A DNA stretch of 64,000 bases, taken from NCBI GenBank assembly GCA_006546595.1, contig VIAD01000003.1:247365-311364 (forward strand). Direction: 5' to 3'. Within the stretch, counting starts at the first letter, position 1. Each line of letters starts with the position of its first letter. Shown in pieces: positions 22,975-31,725 of this stretch. A program made the position numbers and the translations under genes. The notes beneath the pieces are model-generated. The model made no database searches, was not told the DNA's origin, and saw nothing but the letters and a program-made list of their open reading frames with translations. Origin of the DNA: Moraxellaceae bacterium AER2_44_116. Its GTDB lineage: Bacteria; Pseudomonadota; Gammaproteobacteria; Pseudomonadales; Moraxellaceae.

Positions 22975-25860
22975 ATGATGGACAATGTACCCCAGCAATT
23001 ACAACAACATATCCATCGTCAGTTTCAAGTGTGTACCGACGCTTTTGCACACGAAAATTTGTTGGCTGAGTGGCAAATCATTCAGCAAGCTCTCAGTTCT
23101 GAGTTGAGCCAATTAGCCATTAGTAGCGATTACGCGTTGAAAACGATTAGCCAGTTTCCACGGGTTTTTTGGCGCATGTTTGAAAATAATGAGCTAACAC
23201 AAGCACAACCCCGTCCGTATTATCGCGAACAATTAAGCCGTGTGTTGGCAGATAAAACAACGGATTTTTTATGGATGCAAGCGATTCGCCAATATCGACA
23301 ACAGGCGATGTTGCGTTGGGTGTATCGTGATGTGAACGGCTTATGCTCATTAGAAGAGTTGACCGATGAGTTATCCGCTTTTGCTGAGACGAGTATTGAT
23401 GCGGCGATTGCTTATGCAGAAGTTCCTTTAATAGCACGTCATGGCCAACCCATCGGTGAAGAGTCACAACAACCACAGCAAATGGTTGTCATTGGTATGG
23501 GAAAATTTGGTGCACAAGAACTGAATTTATCGTCTGATATTGATTTGATTTTTAGTTATCCCGAAGCAGGCGAAACAACAGGCCGTGCGGTGATTAGCAA
23601 TCAAGAGTTTTTTATTAAACTGGGTCAAAGCATTATTCGCTTGTTAGATCAACAGACGGCTGATGGCTTCGTTTTTCGCATAGATATGCGTCTACGGCCT
23701 TGGGGTGATGGTAGTGCGTTAGCGTTGTCGTTTAATGCGATGGAGCGTTATTACGAGCAACATGGCCGTGAATGGGAGCGTTATGCGTTTATCAAAGCAC
23801 GCGCCGTTGCGGGGAATTTGGCGCATGGCGATGAGTTGCTGACGACGCTCAAACCTTTCGTTTATCGTCGCTATATTGATTACAGTGCCTTTGCCGCTTT
23901 GCGTGAAATGAAGGCGATGATTGAGCGCGAAGTGCGCCGTAAAGGCATGAAGGATAATATTAAGCTGGGTTCAGGTGGCATTCGTGATGTCGAATTTATC
24001 GCCCAAGCATTCCAGTTGATTCGTGGTGGTGTACACAAATCGTTGCAGCAGCGGCCATTGATTCCCGTCTTACACGTTTTGGTTGACTTGCAATTATTGC
24101 CTGCTCTCGTTGCCGAGGATTTAAGCCTCGCTTATCGTTTTTTAAGAATGGTTGAACATCGTATTCAAGCGTATAACGATCAACAAACACAAATGCTGCC
24201 TGTCGAGGATGTTGTGCGTTTACGTTTAGCCGTGAGTTTGGGCTTTAGCGATTGGGATGCATTTTATCAGGCATTAAATCATCATCGTGAAAAAATTAGT
24301 CTTCAGTTTCAGCATGTCATCGTTGCGCGTAGTGAAGCCAAAACGGCAACGACACAGAGTGAATGTGCGCGGTTGTTATGGCTTGATGGCGCAGAAGATG
24401 CACTTTCTGCTCTCAAGAGCATTGGTTTTCGCGATGTTGAAACCACTCTGCAACAATTACAGCAATTGCGTAGCGGTCGGGCATTAAAAACCATGCCGCA
24501 ACTGAGTCGAGTACGTCTTGACCAATTTATGCCGTTATTTATTGAGGCCGCAGGGCAGCATCCACAGGCTGATTTAGCCTTTAGCCGTTGTTTGCCATTA
24601 ATAGAATCGGTATTGCGTCGAACGGCTTATTTAGTGATGCTGTTGGAAAACCCCTCAGCGTTACAACGTTTAATTATGTTGTGTGCCGCAAGCCCGTGGA
24701 TTGCTGAAGAGTTAGCGCGTTATCCTGTTTTGTTAGATGAGTTGTTAAACGCTGATACCTTGTTTGCGCCACCACAAAAAACACAATTACTCTCTGAGTT
24801 GCGCCAACAACTGTTACGCATTCCGCAAGAAGACATTGAAGAGCAAATGCGTGTGTTGCGTATCTTCAAAAAAAGCCATGTCTTGCGTATTGCGGCTTCT
24901 GATTTGCAAGGCACATTACCGTTAATGAAGGTGAGTGATTACTTATCGTGGGTTGCTGAATCCGTTTTAGAGTCTGTCATTGCCTTAGCATGGCAACATC
25001 TCACTGCTAAATATGGCTATCCTAAACGTTTAGATGGCTCGGTGGCGACAGGTGATTTTATTATTTTAGGTTACGGAAAGTTAGGCGGTATTGAACTGGG
25101 TTATAGCTCTGACTTAGATTTGGTTTTTATCCACGATACGGATAGCAGCGCGGATACAGATGGGCAAAAAGCGATTACAGGTGGCGAGTTTTATGCCCGT
25201 TTAGCGCAAAAAATGATTAGTTTGCTGACCACCGCAACGGCGGCAGGACAACTGTACGAAGTTGATATGCGCTTACGACCATCAGGTAATGCAGGCGCGC
25301 TGGTCAGTAGTGTCAAAGCCTTTATTGATTATCAGCAAAAGCAGGCATGGACGTGGGAGCATCAAGCCTTAGTGCGTGCGCGAGTGGTGGCGGGAGATCA
25401 GGACTTAGCGCAGACCTTTGCCGCGATTCGGCAGACGGTTTTGGCTCAGCCACGAGATGTATCGGCATTGCAAGCCGAGGTATTATCAATGCGGCAAAAA
25501 ATGCGCGATCATTTGTCGAGTCAGGCTAAACATAAAAATAGCGCGATTTTTGATATAAAACACGATGCTGGGGGTATTGTTGACATCGAATTTATGGTGC
25601 AATACGGAGTTCTAGCGTGGGCGAGTGACTACCCCGAACTGACCCGCTATCCCGACAATGTGCGTATTTTGGATGGCTTTGCCGCCTGTGGCAAATTAAG
25701 CCTTGAGCAAGTGGATGCTCTGAAAGCGGCTTATCTAGAATATCGTGCCCGCAGTCACCGTTTGGCCTTAGCGCAACAACCCGCGCAAGTGCCCGATACG
25801 GAATTTATTGCCACGCGAACATTGGTACAGCAATGTTGGCAGACATTATTATTGGCGTAG
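22975..25860 (+). CDS. glnE: Glutamine synthetase adenylyltransferase/adenylyl-removing enzyme
   Basis: The 961-residue bifunctional enzyme adds or removes AMP on GlnA under PII control. Both nucleotidyltransferase domains are intact: GMGKFGAQELNLSSDIDLIF in the adenylyl-removing half (Asp188 and Asp190) and GYGKLGGIELGYSSDLDLVF in the adenylyl-transfer half (Asp713 and Asp715). The target tyrosine in GlnA is present. The start could be ATG 22975 or 22978; GTAGGT lies just upstream and overlaps the previous stop. The end lies about 60 bases before ilvE. Confidence 0.96.
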   Translation: MMDNVPQQLQQHIHRQFQVCTDAFAHENLLAEWQIIQQALSSELSQLAISSDYALKTISQFPRVFWRMFENNELTQAQPRPYYREQLSRVLADKTTDFLWMQAIRQYRQQAMLRWVYRDVNGLCSLEELTDELSAFAETSIDAAIAYAEVPLIARHGQPIGEESQQPQQMVVIGMGKFGAQELNLSSDIDLIFSYPEAGETTGRAVISNQEFFIKLGQSIIRLLDQQTADGFVFRIDMRLRPWGDGSALALSFNAMERYYEQHGREWERYAFIKARAVAGNLAHGDELLTTLKPFVYRRYIDYSAFAALREMKAMIEREVRRKGMKDNIKLGSGGIRDVEFIAQAFQLIRGGVHKSLQQRPLIPVLHVLVDLQLLPALVAEDLSLAYRFLRMVEHRIQAYNDQQTQMLPVEDVVRLRLAVSLGFSDWDAFYQALNHHREKISLQFQHVIVARSEAKTATTQSECARLLWLDGAEDALSALKSIGFRDVETTLQQLQQLRSGRALKTMPQLSRVRLDQFMPLFIEAAGQHPQADLAFSRCLPLIESVLRRTAYLVMLLENPSALQRLIMLCAASPWIAEELARYPVLLDELLNADTLFAPPQKTQLLSELRQQLLRIPQEDIEEQMRVLRIFKKSHVLRIAASDLQGTLPLMKVSDYLSWVAESVLESVIALAWQHLTAKYGYPKRLDGSVATGDFIILGYGKLGGIELGYSSDLDLVFIHDTDSSADTDGQKAITGGEFYARLAQKMISLLTTATAAGQLYEVDMRLRPSGNAGALVSSVKAFIDYQQKQAWTWEHQALVRARVVAGDQDLAQTFAAIRQTVLAQPRDVSALQAEVLSMRQKMRDHLSSQAKHKNSAIFDIKHDAGGIVDIEFMVQYGVLAWASDYPELTRYPDNVRILDGFAACGKLSLEQVDALKAAYLEYRARSHRLALAQQPAQVPDTEFIATRTLVQQCWQTLLLA

Positions 25861-25918
25861 CTTGAGTTTTAACTCAACACACAACACAAAATTACCGCAA
25901 TTTTTTGGAGAAAATACT

Positions 25919-26848
25919 GTGATCAGTATGGCAGATCGTGATGGTTTAATTTGGTTTGATGGTGAAATGGTTGATTGGCGTGAGGCAAAAATCCACGTCT
26001 TAACACACACTTTGCATTATGGTATGGGCGTATTTGAAGGCGTTCGTGCTTATGAAACCGCCGAAGGTACAGCGATTTTTCGCTTGAAAGAACATACTCA
26101 ACGTTTGTTAAATTCGGCCAAAATTTTTCAAATGAATGTGCCTTATGATTTAGCAACACTCATGGATGCTCAACGTGCAGTCGTTCGTGAAAACAATCTA
26201 GCCTCAGGTTATTTACGTCCCATTATCTGGATTGGTTCAGAAAAAATGGGTATTGCTGCCAAAAACAATAAAATCCACGTCGCTATTGCGGCATGGCCGT
26301 GGGGGGCGTATTTGGGCGAAGATGGCATGACCAAAGGAATTCGCGTGAAAACCTCGTCATTTACTCATCATCAGCCGAACATTACCATGTGTAAAGCCAA
26401 AGCGGTGGGTAACTATCCTGTCTCTATTTTGGCGCATCAAGAAGTGGCCACCAATGGCTATGATGAAGCAATGTTATTAGACCCACACGGTTTTGTCTGC
26501 CAAGGCGCGGGTGAAAATGTGTTTTTGGTCAAAAATGGCGAGCTACATACCCCAGAATTGGGTGGTGGTGGTTTAGATGGTATTACCCGTCAAACCGTCA
26601 TTAAATTTGCCAAAGATTTGGGTATTCCTGTGTTCGAGCGACGCATTACTCGCGACGAGTTTTACATTGCCGATGAAGCATTTTTTACAGGTACAGCTGC
26701 GGAAGTCACCCCGATTCGTGAGTATGATGATCGTCCTATTGGTACGGGTGTCCGTGGCGAGATGACGGCCAAATTGCAACAGTTATTTTTTGATACAGTG
26801 AATGGCAAAAATGCCACCTATAAAGATTGGTTGACCTTTGTGAAGTAA
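25919..26848 (+). CDS. ilvE: Branched-chain amino acid aminotransferase
   Basis: The 309-residue class IV PLP enzyme makes valine, leucine and isoleucine from their 2-oxo acids. The N-terminus MISMADRDGLIWFDGE and HTLHYGMGVFEGVRAY match IlvE. The Schiff-base lysine is Lys161 in KAKAVGNYP. The likely start is GTG 25919: TTGGAG lies 8 bases before it, whereas the next ATG (25928) is 17 bases away. The open frame continues upstream into glnE, but that part is not IlvE-like. glnE-ilvE-LPS cluster is a gene order also recalled in Pseudomonas. Confidence 0.95.
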   Translation: MISMADRDGLIWFDGEMVDWREAKIHVLTHTLHYGMGVFEGVRAYETAEGTAIFRLKEHTQRLLNSAKIFQMNVPYDLATLMDAQRAVVRENNLASGYLRPIIWIGSEKMGIAAKNNKIHVAIAAWPWGAYLGEDGMTKGIRVKTSSFTHHQPNITMCKAKAVGNYPVSILAHQEVATNGYDEAMLLDPHGFVCQGAGENVFLVKNGELHTPELGGGGLDGITRQTVIKFAKDLGIPVFERRITRDEFYIADEAFFTGTAAEVTPIREYDDRPIGTGVRGEMTAKLQQLFFDTVNGKNATYKDWLTFVK

Positions 26849-26873
26849 GTGAAATGCACCTTCATTAGCTTGT

Positions 26874-26983
26874 CTCCCTCTCCATGAGGGAGAGGGGTTG
26901 GGGTGAGGGTTAGATGTAGCCCGCAAGGATTGCGGGACAAACATACGCCATGCCGTTAAATCCCGTGTTATCACACGGGCTAC
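26874..26983. repeat. Two different extragenic palindromic repeats after ilvE
   Basis: The first unit is CTCCCTCTCCATGAGGGAGAGG (written here as its arms CTCCCTCTCC and GGGAGAGG, 26874-26895), continued by GGTTGGGGTGAGGGTT. The second is 26916-26983: GTAGCCCG at its start is the reverse complement of CGGGCTAC at its end, and two internal hairpins (CCCGCAAGGATTGCGGG and CCCGTGTTATCACACGGG) can form. These resemble paired REP elements. Confidence 0.65.
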
Positions 26984-26997
26984 GCTAGATATCAATT

Positions 26998-27927
26998 ATG
27001 CCCCTGACTTCATCCCCCCAGTCGCCCTTAATTATTTGGCAGTTTGTTGATGGCAAATCAGGCCATGAACAACAAAGCTTAGGCTTGACGCGTGCGCTTG
27101 CTTGTTACCTTCCTGTGCAAACGATTAACATTGATATTCGGCAACATCCTATTGGCGTGATGGATTTAATTCTCAAACGTTTGCCGCTTGACTATCCTTT
27201 ACCACAATATGTTGTCGGTGCAGGTCATCGTACACATTTAGCGTTGCTGACGGCAAAACGCGTGACAAAAGCTAAATCAATCGTGTTAATGAAGCCTTCT
27301 TTGCCTGTCACATGGTTTGATTATGCACTGATTCCCGAGCACGATAGCCCAACACCACGGGCTAATGTGTTGGCAACCCGAGGGGTACTAAATGCCATTC
27401 AACCGAGCACACAGCTAAATGCTAAAAAAGGCGTTATGCTGCTAGGGGGCGCATCGAAGCGACATGGTTGGGACGACAAATTGTTAGTCACTCAAATGAA
27501 AGCGGTACTTGCTGCAACACCTGAAATGACATGGCAAATCAGTACATCTCGGCGGACTCCTGAACATATTTTATTGGAAATTCGTCATATTGCTCCGCAT
27601 GCAAAAGTATGGTCAGCTAATGAAACGCCTCAAGGTTGGGTGGCGGCACAGTTACAAGAAGCGGGACAGGTATGGGTCACAGAAGACAGTATTTCGATGT
27701 TATACGAAGCCCTTACCGCAGGGGCGCAAGTCGGTGTTTTAGCCGTACCCCGTTTACAAACGGATAGAATTACGGCCGCAATAGATGAGTTAATCAAGCA
27801 ACAGTGTTTAACCCCGTTTACACAATGGCAAGAACAACAGCAACTTGCTCCTGCACACCATTTTTGTGAGGCGGATAGAGCAGCACGTTGGTTATTGGAG
27901 CAAGAAGGATTATGGATAAGCGATTAA
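26998..27927 (+). CDS. ELM1-like (DUF1022) glycosyltransferase-fold protein
   Basis: The 309-residue protein belongs to the family labelled mitochondrial fission ELM1 in databases: WQFVDGKSGHEQQSLGL (14-30), VVGAGHRTHLALL and the late VTEDSISMLYEALTAGAQVG. The fold resembles a GT-B glycosyltransferase, and bacterial members often sit in LPS loci; activity is undemonstrated. It is the first gene of the long polysaccharide operon and overlaps the next gene by 16 bases. No clear ribosome binding site precedes ATG 26998. Confidence 0.8.
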   Translation: MPLTSSPQSPLIIWQFVDGKSGHEQQSLGLTRALACYLPVQTINIDIRQHPIGVMDLILKRLPLDYPLPQYVVGAGHRTHLALLTAKRVTKAKSIVLMKPSLPVTWFDYALIPEHDSPTPRANVLATRGVLNAIQPSTQLNAKKGVMLLGGASKRHGWDDKLLVTQMKAVLAATPEMTWQISTSRRTPEHILLEIRHIAPHAKVWSANETPQGWVAAQLQEAGQVWVTEDSISMLYEALTAGAQVGVLAVPRLQTDRITAAIDELIKQQCLTPFTQWQEQQQLAPAHHFCEADRAARWLLEQEGLWISD

Positions 27928-28958
27928 GAATCGTCCACATCATGACCGCCACAGGTGGTGTCATGGGTGAAGTAGAGAGACATACCTTTGACTTATGTTC
28001 AGCCCTTGCCGAAAAGCACGAAGTCCATTTATTAGCCGATAAGCCTTATATGGCGACTTGTCCAAAAAACGTTATTTTTCATGCCATTGATTTTAGGCAA
28101 AGCCAATGGAATCCGTGGTTGTATTGGCAAATAGCTCAACTTATTAATCACCTTCAGCCCCAGCTTATTCATGCACAGTCGGCAAGGGCTTCTTATTTAC
28201 TCAGTAAGATGAAGTGGTTTTTTCAACATGTCATTTTTGTTGCTACGACACACCGCCTTAAAACGAATCATCACGCCTACGCATTGATGGATGGTGTGAT
28301 TGCGACCAATACATCATTGGTAGCAGACGTATCAGATGAAAAAGTACGGGTTATTTATCATGGCTCAAAACCACCTTTCGCATTAACGCCCCATGAAAAA
28401 AAAGGAATTAAGTTAAGGCTATTGGCAGGGCGAGAACAGCCATTAATCATGACGGTGGGGCATTTTTTAGCAAGCGAGGGACTTGATGTATTGCTTCGTG
28501 CTTGTGTCGATGTCGATGCGAAATTGCTGATTGTTGGCGATGGCGTTGAGCGTAAACGTTTAGAAAAACTGACGAAAACACTGAAACTAGAACAGCAAGT
28601 GCAATGGTTGGGGCAGCGTAAAGATATTGGACAGTTATTGCAGTCGGTGGATTTATGTGTCATTTCGTCGATGAATGACGAGTTCCCATCAATCATGACG
28701 GACGCTTTGCAAGTGGGTTGTCCTGTCATTGCAACGGATACGGGGGGAGTGAAAGATTGGTTATCTGAGGGATTGTTATGTCCTGCAAATAATGTCGAAG
28801 CCTTGCATAGTTTACTCTGTGATACACTACGTCGTTTACCACTCTTGCGTAAAAATTATTTGCCGATATTCTTGCGTGCACAACAAGAATTAACGCTTGC
28901 GACGATGGCGCAACGCACCCAAGATTTCTATTTAGCCTTACTGGAACAACGTCGATGA
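27912..28958 (+). CDS. Glycosyltransferase family 4-type protein
   Basis: The 348-residue GT-B enzyme starts at MDKRLRIVHIMTATGGVMGEVERH (first 20 residues quoted in part), with AAGAAGGA upstream. The C-terminal domain carries GVIATNTSLVADV, IVGDGVERKRLEKL and the donor-binding segment NDEFPSIMTDALQVGCPVIA. It is similar in length and style to the gene at 37948, including RQSQWNPWLYWQ against SQSRWSPRLYWQ, so the two are paralogues. It would add a sugar to the growing core or O-chain; donor and acceptor are unknown. Confidence 0.85.
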   Translation: MDKRLRIVHIMTATGGVMGEVERHTFDLCSALAEKHEVHLLADKPYMATCPKNVIFHAIDFRQSQWNPWLYWQIAQLINHLQPQLIHAQSARASYLLSKMKWFFQHVIFVATTHRLKTNHHAYALMDGVIATNTSLVADVSDEKVRVIYHGSKPPFALTPHEKKGIKLRLLAGREQPLIMTVGHFLASEGLDVLLRACVDVDAKLLIVGDGVERKRLEKLTKTLKLEQQVQWLGQRKDIGQLLQSVDLCVISSMNDEFPSIMTDALQVGCPVIATDTGGVKDWLSEGLLCPANNVEALHSLLCDTLRRLPLLRKNYLPIFLRAQQELTLATMAQRTQDFYLALLEQRR

Positions 28959-30223
28959 CTGCCAAACCTCAACAAGCAATCGCACCATCACAGCCGTGGT
29001 TATTAGCACTGGCGTTAAGTTTGCCCGTTATTTTATTACCAAACGCACATTTATTCTCCTTGTCTTTTGGTGTGTTGGCAATCTTGGGCGTGTTTATGTT
29101 GATTGGCTTGTTACGTCATCGCAACACGTACAATGGTGACGATAAAGCCTTGCAGGTATTGCCACGCTGTTTCTTGTTTATTTGGTTGCCCATGTTGGTT
29201 TCATGCATCGATGCAAGTGCTACCGAGCAAGCACTAAAAGTAACGGGTTTATATTTGAGTTATGGTTTGGCGGCACTAGCGGTGGCGGTCTTATTACGCG
29301 CACAAGCGGCATTTAAGCAGGTTGCTATTTTACTCAGTATCGTTATTTGCATTTGGGCATTTAATGGTGTGGCACAGGTGGCTCTGGGTATTGATATGTT
29401 GAATAAACCACTAGTTGACCCTGAGGGTTATGCGAATTCGTTTTTTGCCACTAGCCAAGAGTTTGGATTTTATATCGGTGCATTAGCAGCGATTCCACTC
29501 TATACCTTGTATCTCATGGGTGCCAATCGTTTAAGTCACTTATTGGTGACTGTTCTGTTGATTCTTGCTGTGTTTTTCGGTCGTGCGCGTTCAGGCTGGA
29601 TTATGTTTGCAGTGGCCTTGTTACCGTATTTTTATTTACTTTATATTAAACCGGCCAAGCGTCGTATTATTCCTATTGTCATCGTTCCTGTTTTTTTTGG
29701 CAGTATTGCAATGGCGGTTATGTCATTGAGTTCTCTGGTACAGCAACAAGTGACTCTGACGAAAAGCGTGTTTGCCAATAATTATGAGCAAGTAGATCCC
29801 TTGGCTCGTGACTATGTTGAGTTATGGAACGACACCATCGAAATTGCCGAACAACATTGGGTGAATGGTGTGGGTGTCGATAATTTCTTGCCCGCTTTTA
29901 TGCCATATTTAGCACCTAATGCACCTGTCCCTACACATATTGATGTCTCTCATCCTCACCACGTATGGTTGGAAGTTGCCGTTAGCACGGGAGTGATTGG
30001 GCTGTTAGGCTTGTTGCTAGCTTACGCTGCAATTTGGCGTTTATGGTGTTCGGCCACGCCCGCGCAGCAGAAGTTGGCACTGCCGATGCTGATGCCATTA
30101 TTGGTGTTATGGTGGCCAGTCAATGCGAGTCATGCGTTTTACAGTGCGCCATTAGCGGCATTAAGTTTGTTCTTTTTAGCTTTTAGTGTTGCTGCATTAA
30201 CGTATCGTGGTGATGTGAAATGA
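28955..30223 (+). CDS. O-antigen ligase/polymerase family membrane protein (1)
   Basis: The 422-residue protein has about ten hydrophobic segments and a large periplasmic loop around residues 265-345 ending in VDNFLPAFMPY and HPHHVWLEVAVSTGVIGLLG, the Wzy_C motif of O-antigen ligases (WaaL). It overlaps the previous and next genes by ATGA-type joints. WaaL joins undecaprenyl-linked O-chain to lipid A-core in the periplasm. It could instead be a polymerase, because a second family member lies at 31726; the sequence alone does not decide. Confidence 0.82.
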   Translation: MTAKPQQAIAPSQPWLLALALSLPVILLPNAHLFSLSFGVLAILGVFMLIGLLRHRNTYNGDDKALQVLPRCFLFIWLPMLVSCIDASATEQALKVTGLYLSYGLAALAVAVLLRAQAAFKQVAILLSIVICIWAFNGVAQVALGIDMLNKPLVDPEGYANSFFATSQEFGFYIGALAAIPLYTLYLMGANRLSHLLVTVLLILAVFFGRARSGWIMFAVALLPYFYLLYIKPAKRRIIPIVIVPVFFGSIAMAVMSLSSLVQQQVTLTKSVFANNYEQVDPLARDYVELWNDTIEIAEQHWVNGVGVDNFLPAFMPYLAPNAPVPTHIDVSHPHHVWLEVAVSTGVIGLLGLLLAYAAIWRLWCSATPAQQKLALPMLMPLLVLWWPVNASHAFYSAPLAALSLFFLAFSVAALTYRGDVK

Positions 30224-30969
30224 CTCTAGGCGTTGCCCTAGTGACTCTTGTCGGTGCGCTGGTGGTACTGACAATCGCAAATCGTTATCAGCTATGGCGA
30301 CTTCCTAAGCCGAATAGTTGGCCTCGACTATTGATGTATCATAGTATCGCCAATGAAGCGGCAACGGGCATGAACACGCCACCTGAGAGGTTTGATGCAC
30401 AACTGGCGTGGTTAAAAAAACAAGGCTATGTCTTTTGCACCGTGAGCGAACTGCTAACTACGTCAAAACCGAAAGCGATTGCCATTACCTTTGATGATGG
30501 CTTTGCGAATAATTATCATCAAGCCTTCCCTCTGCTGAAAAAGTATCAGGCCAAAGCCACAATTTATCTTGCGCCTGAGATTGCCGCGATCGACAAACTG
30601 ATGACAGCACAGATTAGCGAAATGCAGGCTTCAGGTTTGATTGAGTTTGGCGCACATAGCATGACCCACCTCAATTTGTTACAAGCACCAACAGATATCG
30701 CTCAAGCAGAAATAGTCTCATCAAAACAACAGGTCGAAGCACTAACAGGCGTGGCGTGTTTGACTTTTGCCTATCCGTTTGGCCGTTTTGGTGCGGAGAC
30801 GATTGAATTGGTGAAAGCAGCAGGCTTTAGCAGCGCAGTCACTACCAAGAAAAAAATTATTGCTCATTTAACGGCACAGACGTTTACTATTCCTCGTATT
30901 AGTACACATGGGGCAATGGACAATATTCAGTTTTATGTCGCGGTAACGCGTGGGAGATATAAGTTTTGA
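30220..30969 (+). CDS. Polysaccharide deacetylase (NodB-type)
   Basis: The 249-residue protein has an N-terminal hydrophobic anchor (about 1-20), then the NodB homology domain: YHSI (40-43), FDDG (91-94) with the catalytic and metal-binding Asp pair, HSMTH (146-150) with two metal-binding His, and YPFGRFG. It would remove acetyl groups from N-acetylhexosamines in the core or O-chain, at the inner membrane. It lies in the operon with ATGA overlap and is shorter than chitin deacetylases, like the LPS-locus members. Confidence 0.85.
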   Translation: MTLGVALVTLVGALVVLTIANRYQLWRLPKPNSWPRLLMYHSIANEAATGMNTPPERFDAQLAWLKKQGYVFCTVSELLTTSKPKAIAITFDDGFANNYHQAFPLLKKYQAKATIYLAPEIAAIDKLMTAQISEMQASGLIEFGAHSMTHLNLLQAPTDIAQAEIVSSKQQVEALTGVACLTFAYPFGRFGAETIELVKAAGFSSAVTTKKKIIAHLTAQTFTIPRISTHGAMDNIQFYVAVTRGRYKF

Positions 30970-31724
30970 TCCCTGTCAGCGTCTATATTATTACCAAAAA
31001 TTGTGAGTCAACGCTTCACGCGACCTTGGCAAGTGTCGCTGACTTTGCCGAAATTATTTTAGTCGATTCAGGCAGTACCGATAAAACCATTGAAATTGCT
31101 CAAGCCTTCAATTGTAAAATTTATCATCAAGAATGGTTGGGTTTTGCCAAGCAAAAACAGTTGGCGTTGAGTTATTGTCAGCAGGATTGGTTGTTAAATT
31201 TAGACGGTGATGAAGTCGTCTCGCCTGAATTAAAAGCCGAAATGGAGTCCTGTATTCGTGACAACAGTGCCGATGGTCTAGATATCCCGATTGTGAATTA
31301 TTTTTTGGGCTTTCCGCCGCCACGTTTTAGTCGCTTCAACTGTCGCATTCGTTTTTTTAAGCGTAGCCTCGGCGGTTATGATCTCAATAAACAGGTGCAT
31401 GAGTCTATTAGTGTCAAGGGTCGGGTTAAGCGTGCGGTGGGTGGTATTCGTCACTATGGCGAAGATACGATTGCTATTCGCATGGATAAAACCAACTGGT
31501 ATTCGAGCCTCGGCGCACAAGAAAAAGCGGCCAAAGGCAAACAATCAAGTCTGTTGAAGTTGGTTTTGGTGTTTCCGTTTACTTTTTTGAAGTCGTATAT
31601 TTTAAGACGCAATTTTCTCAACGGTCAGCGTGGTTTTATTGGCAGTATGATTAGCGCATTTTATGCCTTTTTGAAAGAAGCCAAGTTGTATGAAAGTCAT
31701 GTCAAAAAGAATTCACGAGATTAG
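30966..31724 (+). CDS. Family 2 glycosyltransferase, WaaE/KdtX-like
   Basis: The 252-residue GT-A enzyme shows VYIITKNCESTLHATLASV, DSGSTDKT and the metal-binding LNLDGDE. The overall pattern and length fit the LPS inner-core family of WaaE/KdtX-like glucosyl or heptosyl transferases. The start is a TTG at 30966 overlapping the previous TGA (TTTGA), with GGGAGA 7 bases upstream; no ATG gives a full N-terminus. A C-terminal hydrophobic stretch (LVFPFTFLKSYIL) suggests membrane contact. Confidence 0.85.
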   Translation: MIPVSVYIITKNCESTLHATLASVADFAEIILVDSGSTDKTIEIAQAFNCKIYHQEWLGFAKQKQLALSYCQQDWLLNLDGDEVVSPELKAEMESCIRDNSADGLDIPIVNYFLGFPPPRFSRFNCRIRFFKRSLGGYDLNKQVHESISVKGRVKRAVGGIRHYGEDTIAIRMDKTNWYSSLGAQEKAAKGKQSSLLKLVLVFPFTFLKSYILRRNFLNGQRGFIGSMISAFYAFLKEAKLYESHVKKNSRD

Positions 31725-31725
31725 T

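Noticed and set aside
26849..26997. JUMPstart/ops element before the polysaccharide operon
   Set aside because: The GGCGGTAGCGTG motif was not found in the gap upstream of the operon.
26998..27927. Eukaryotic origin of the ELM1-like gene
   Set aside because: The family is common in bacteria, and the gene shares operon structure and codon use with its neighbours.
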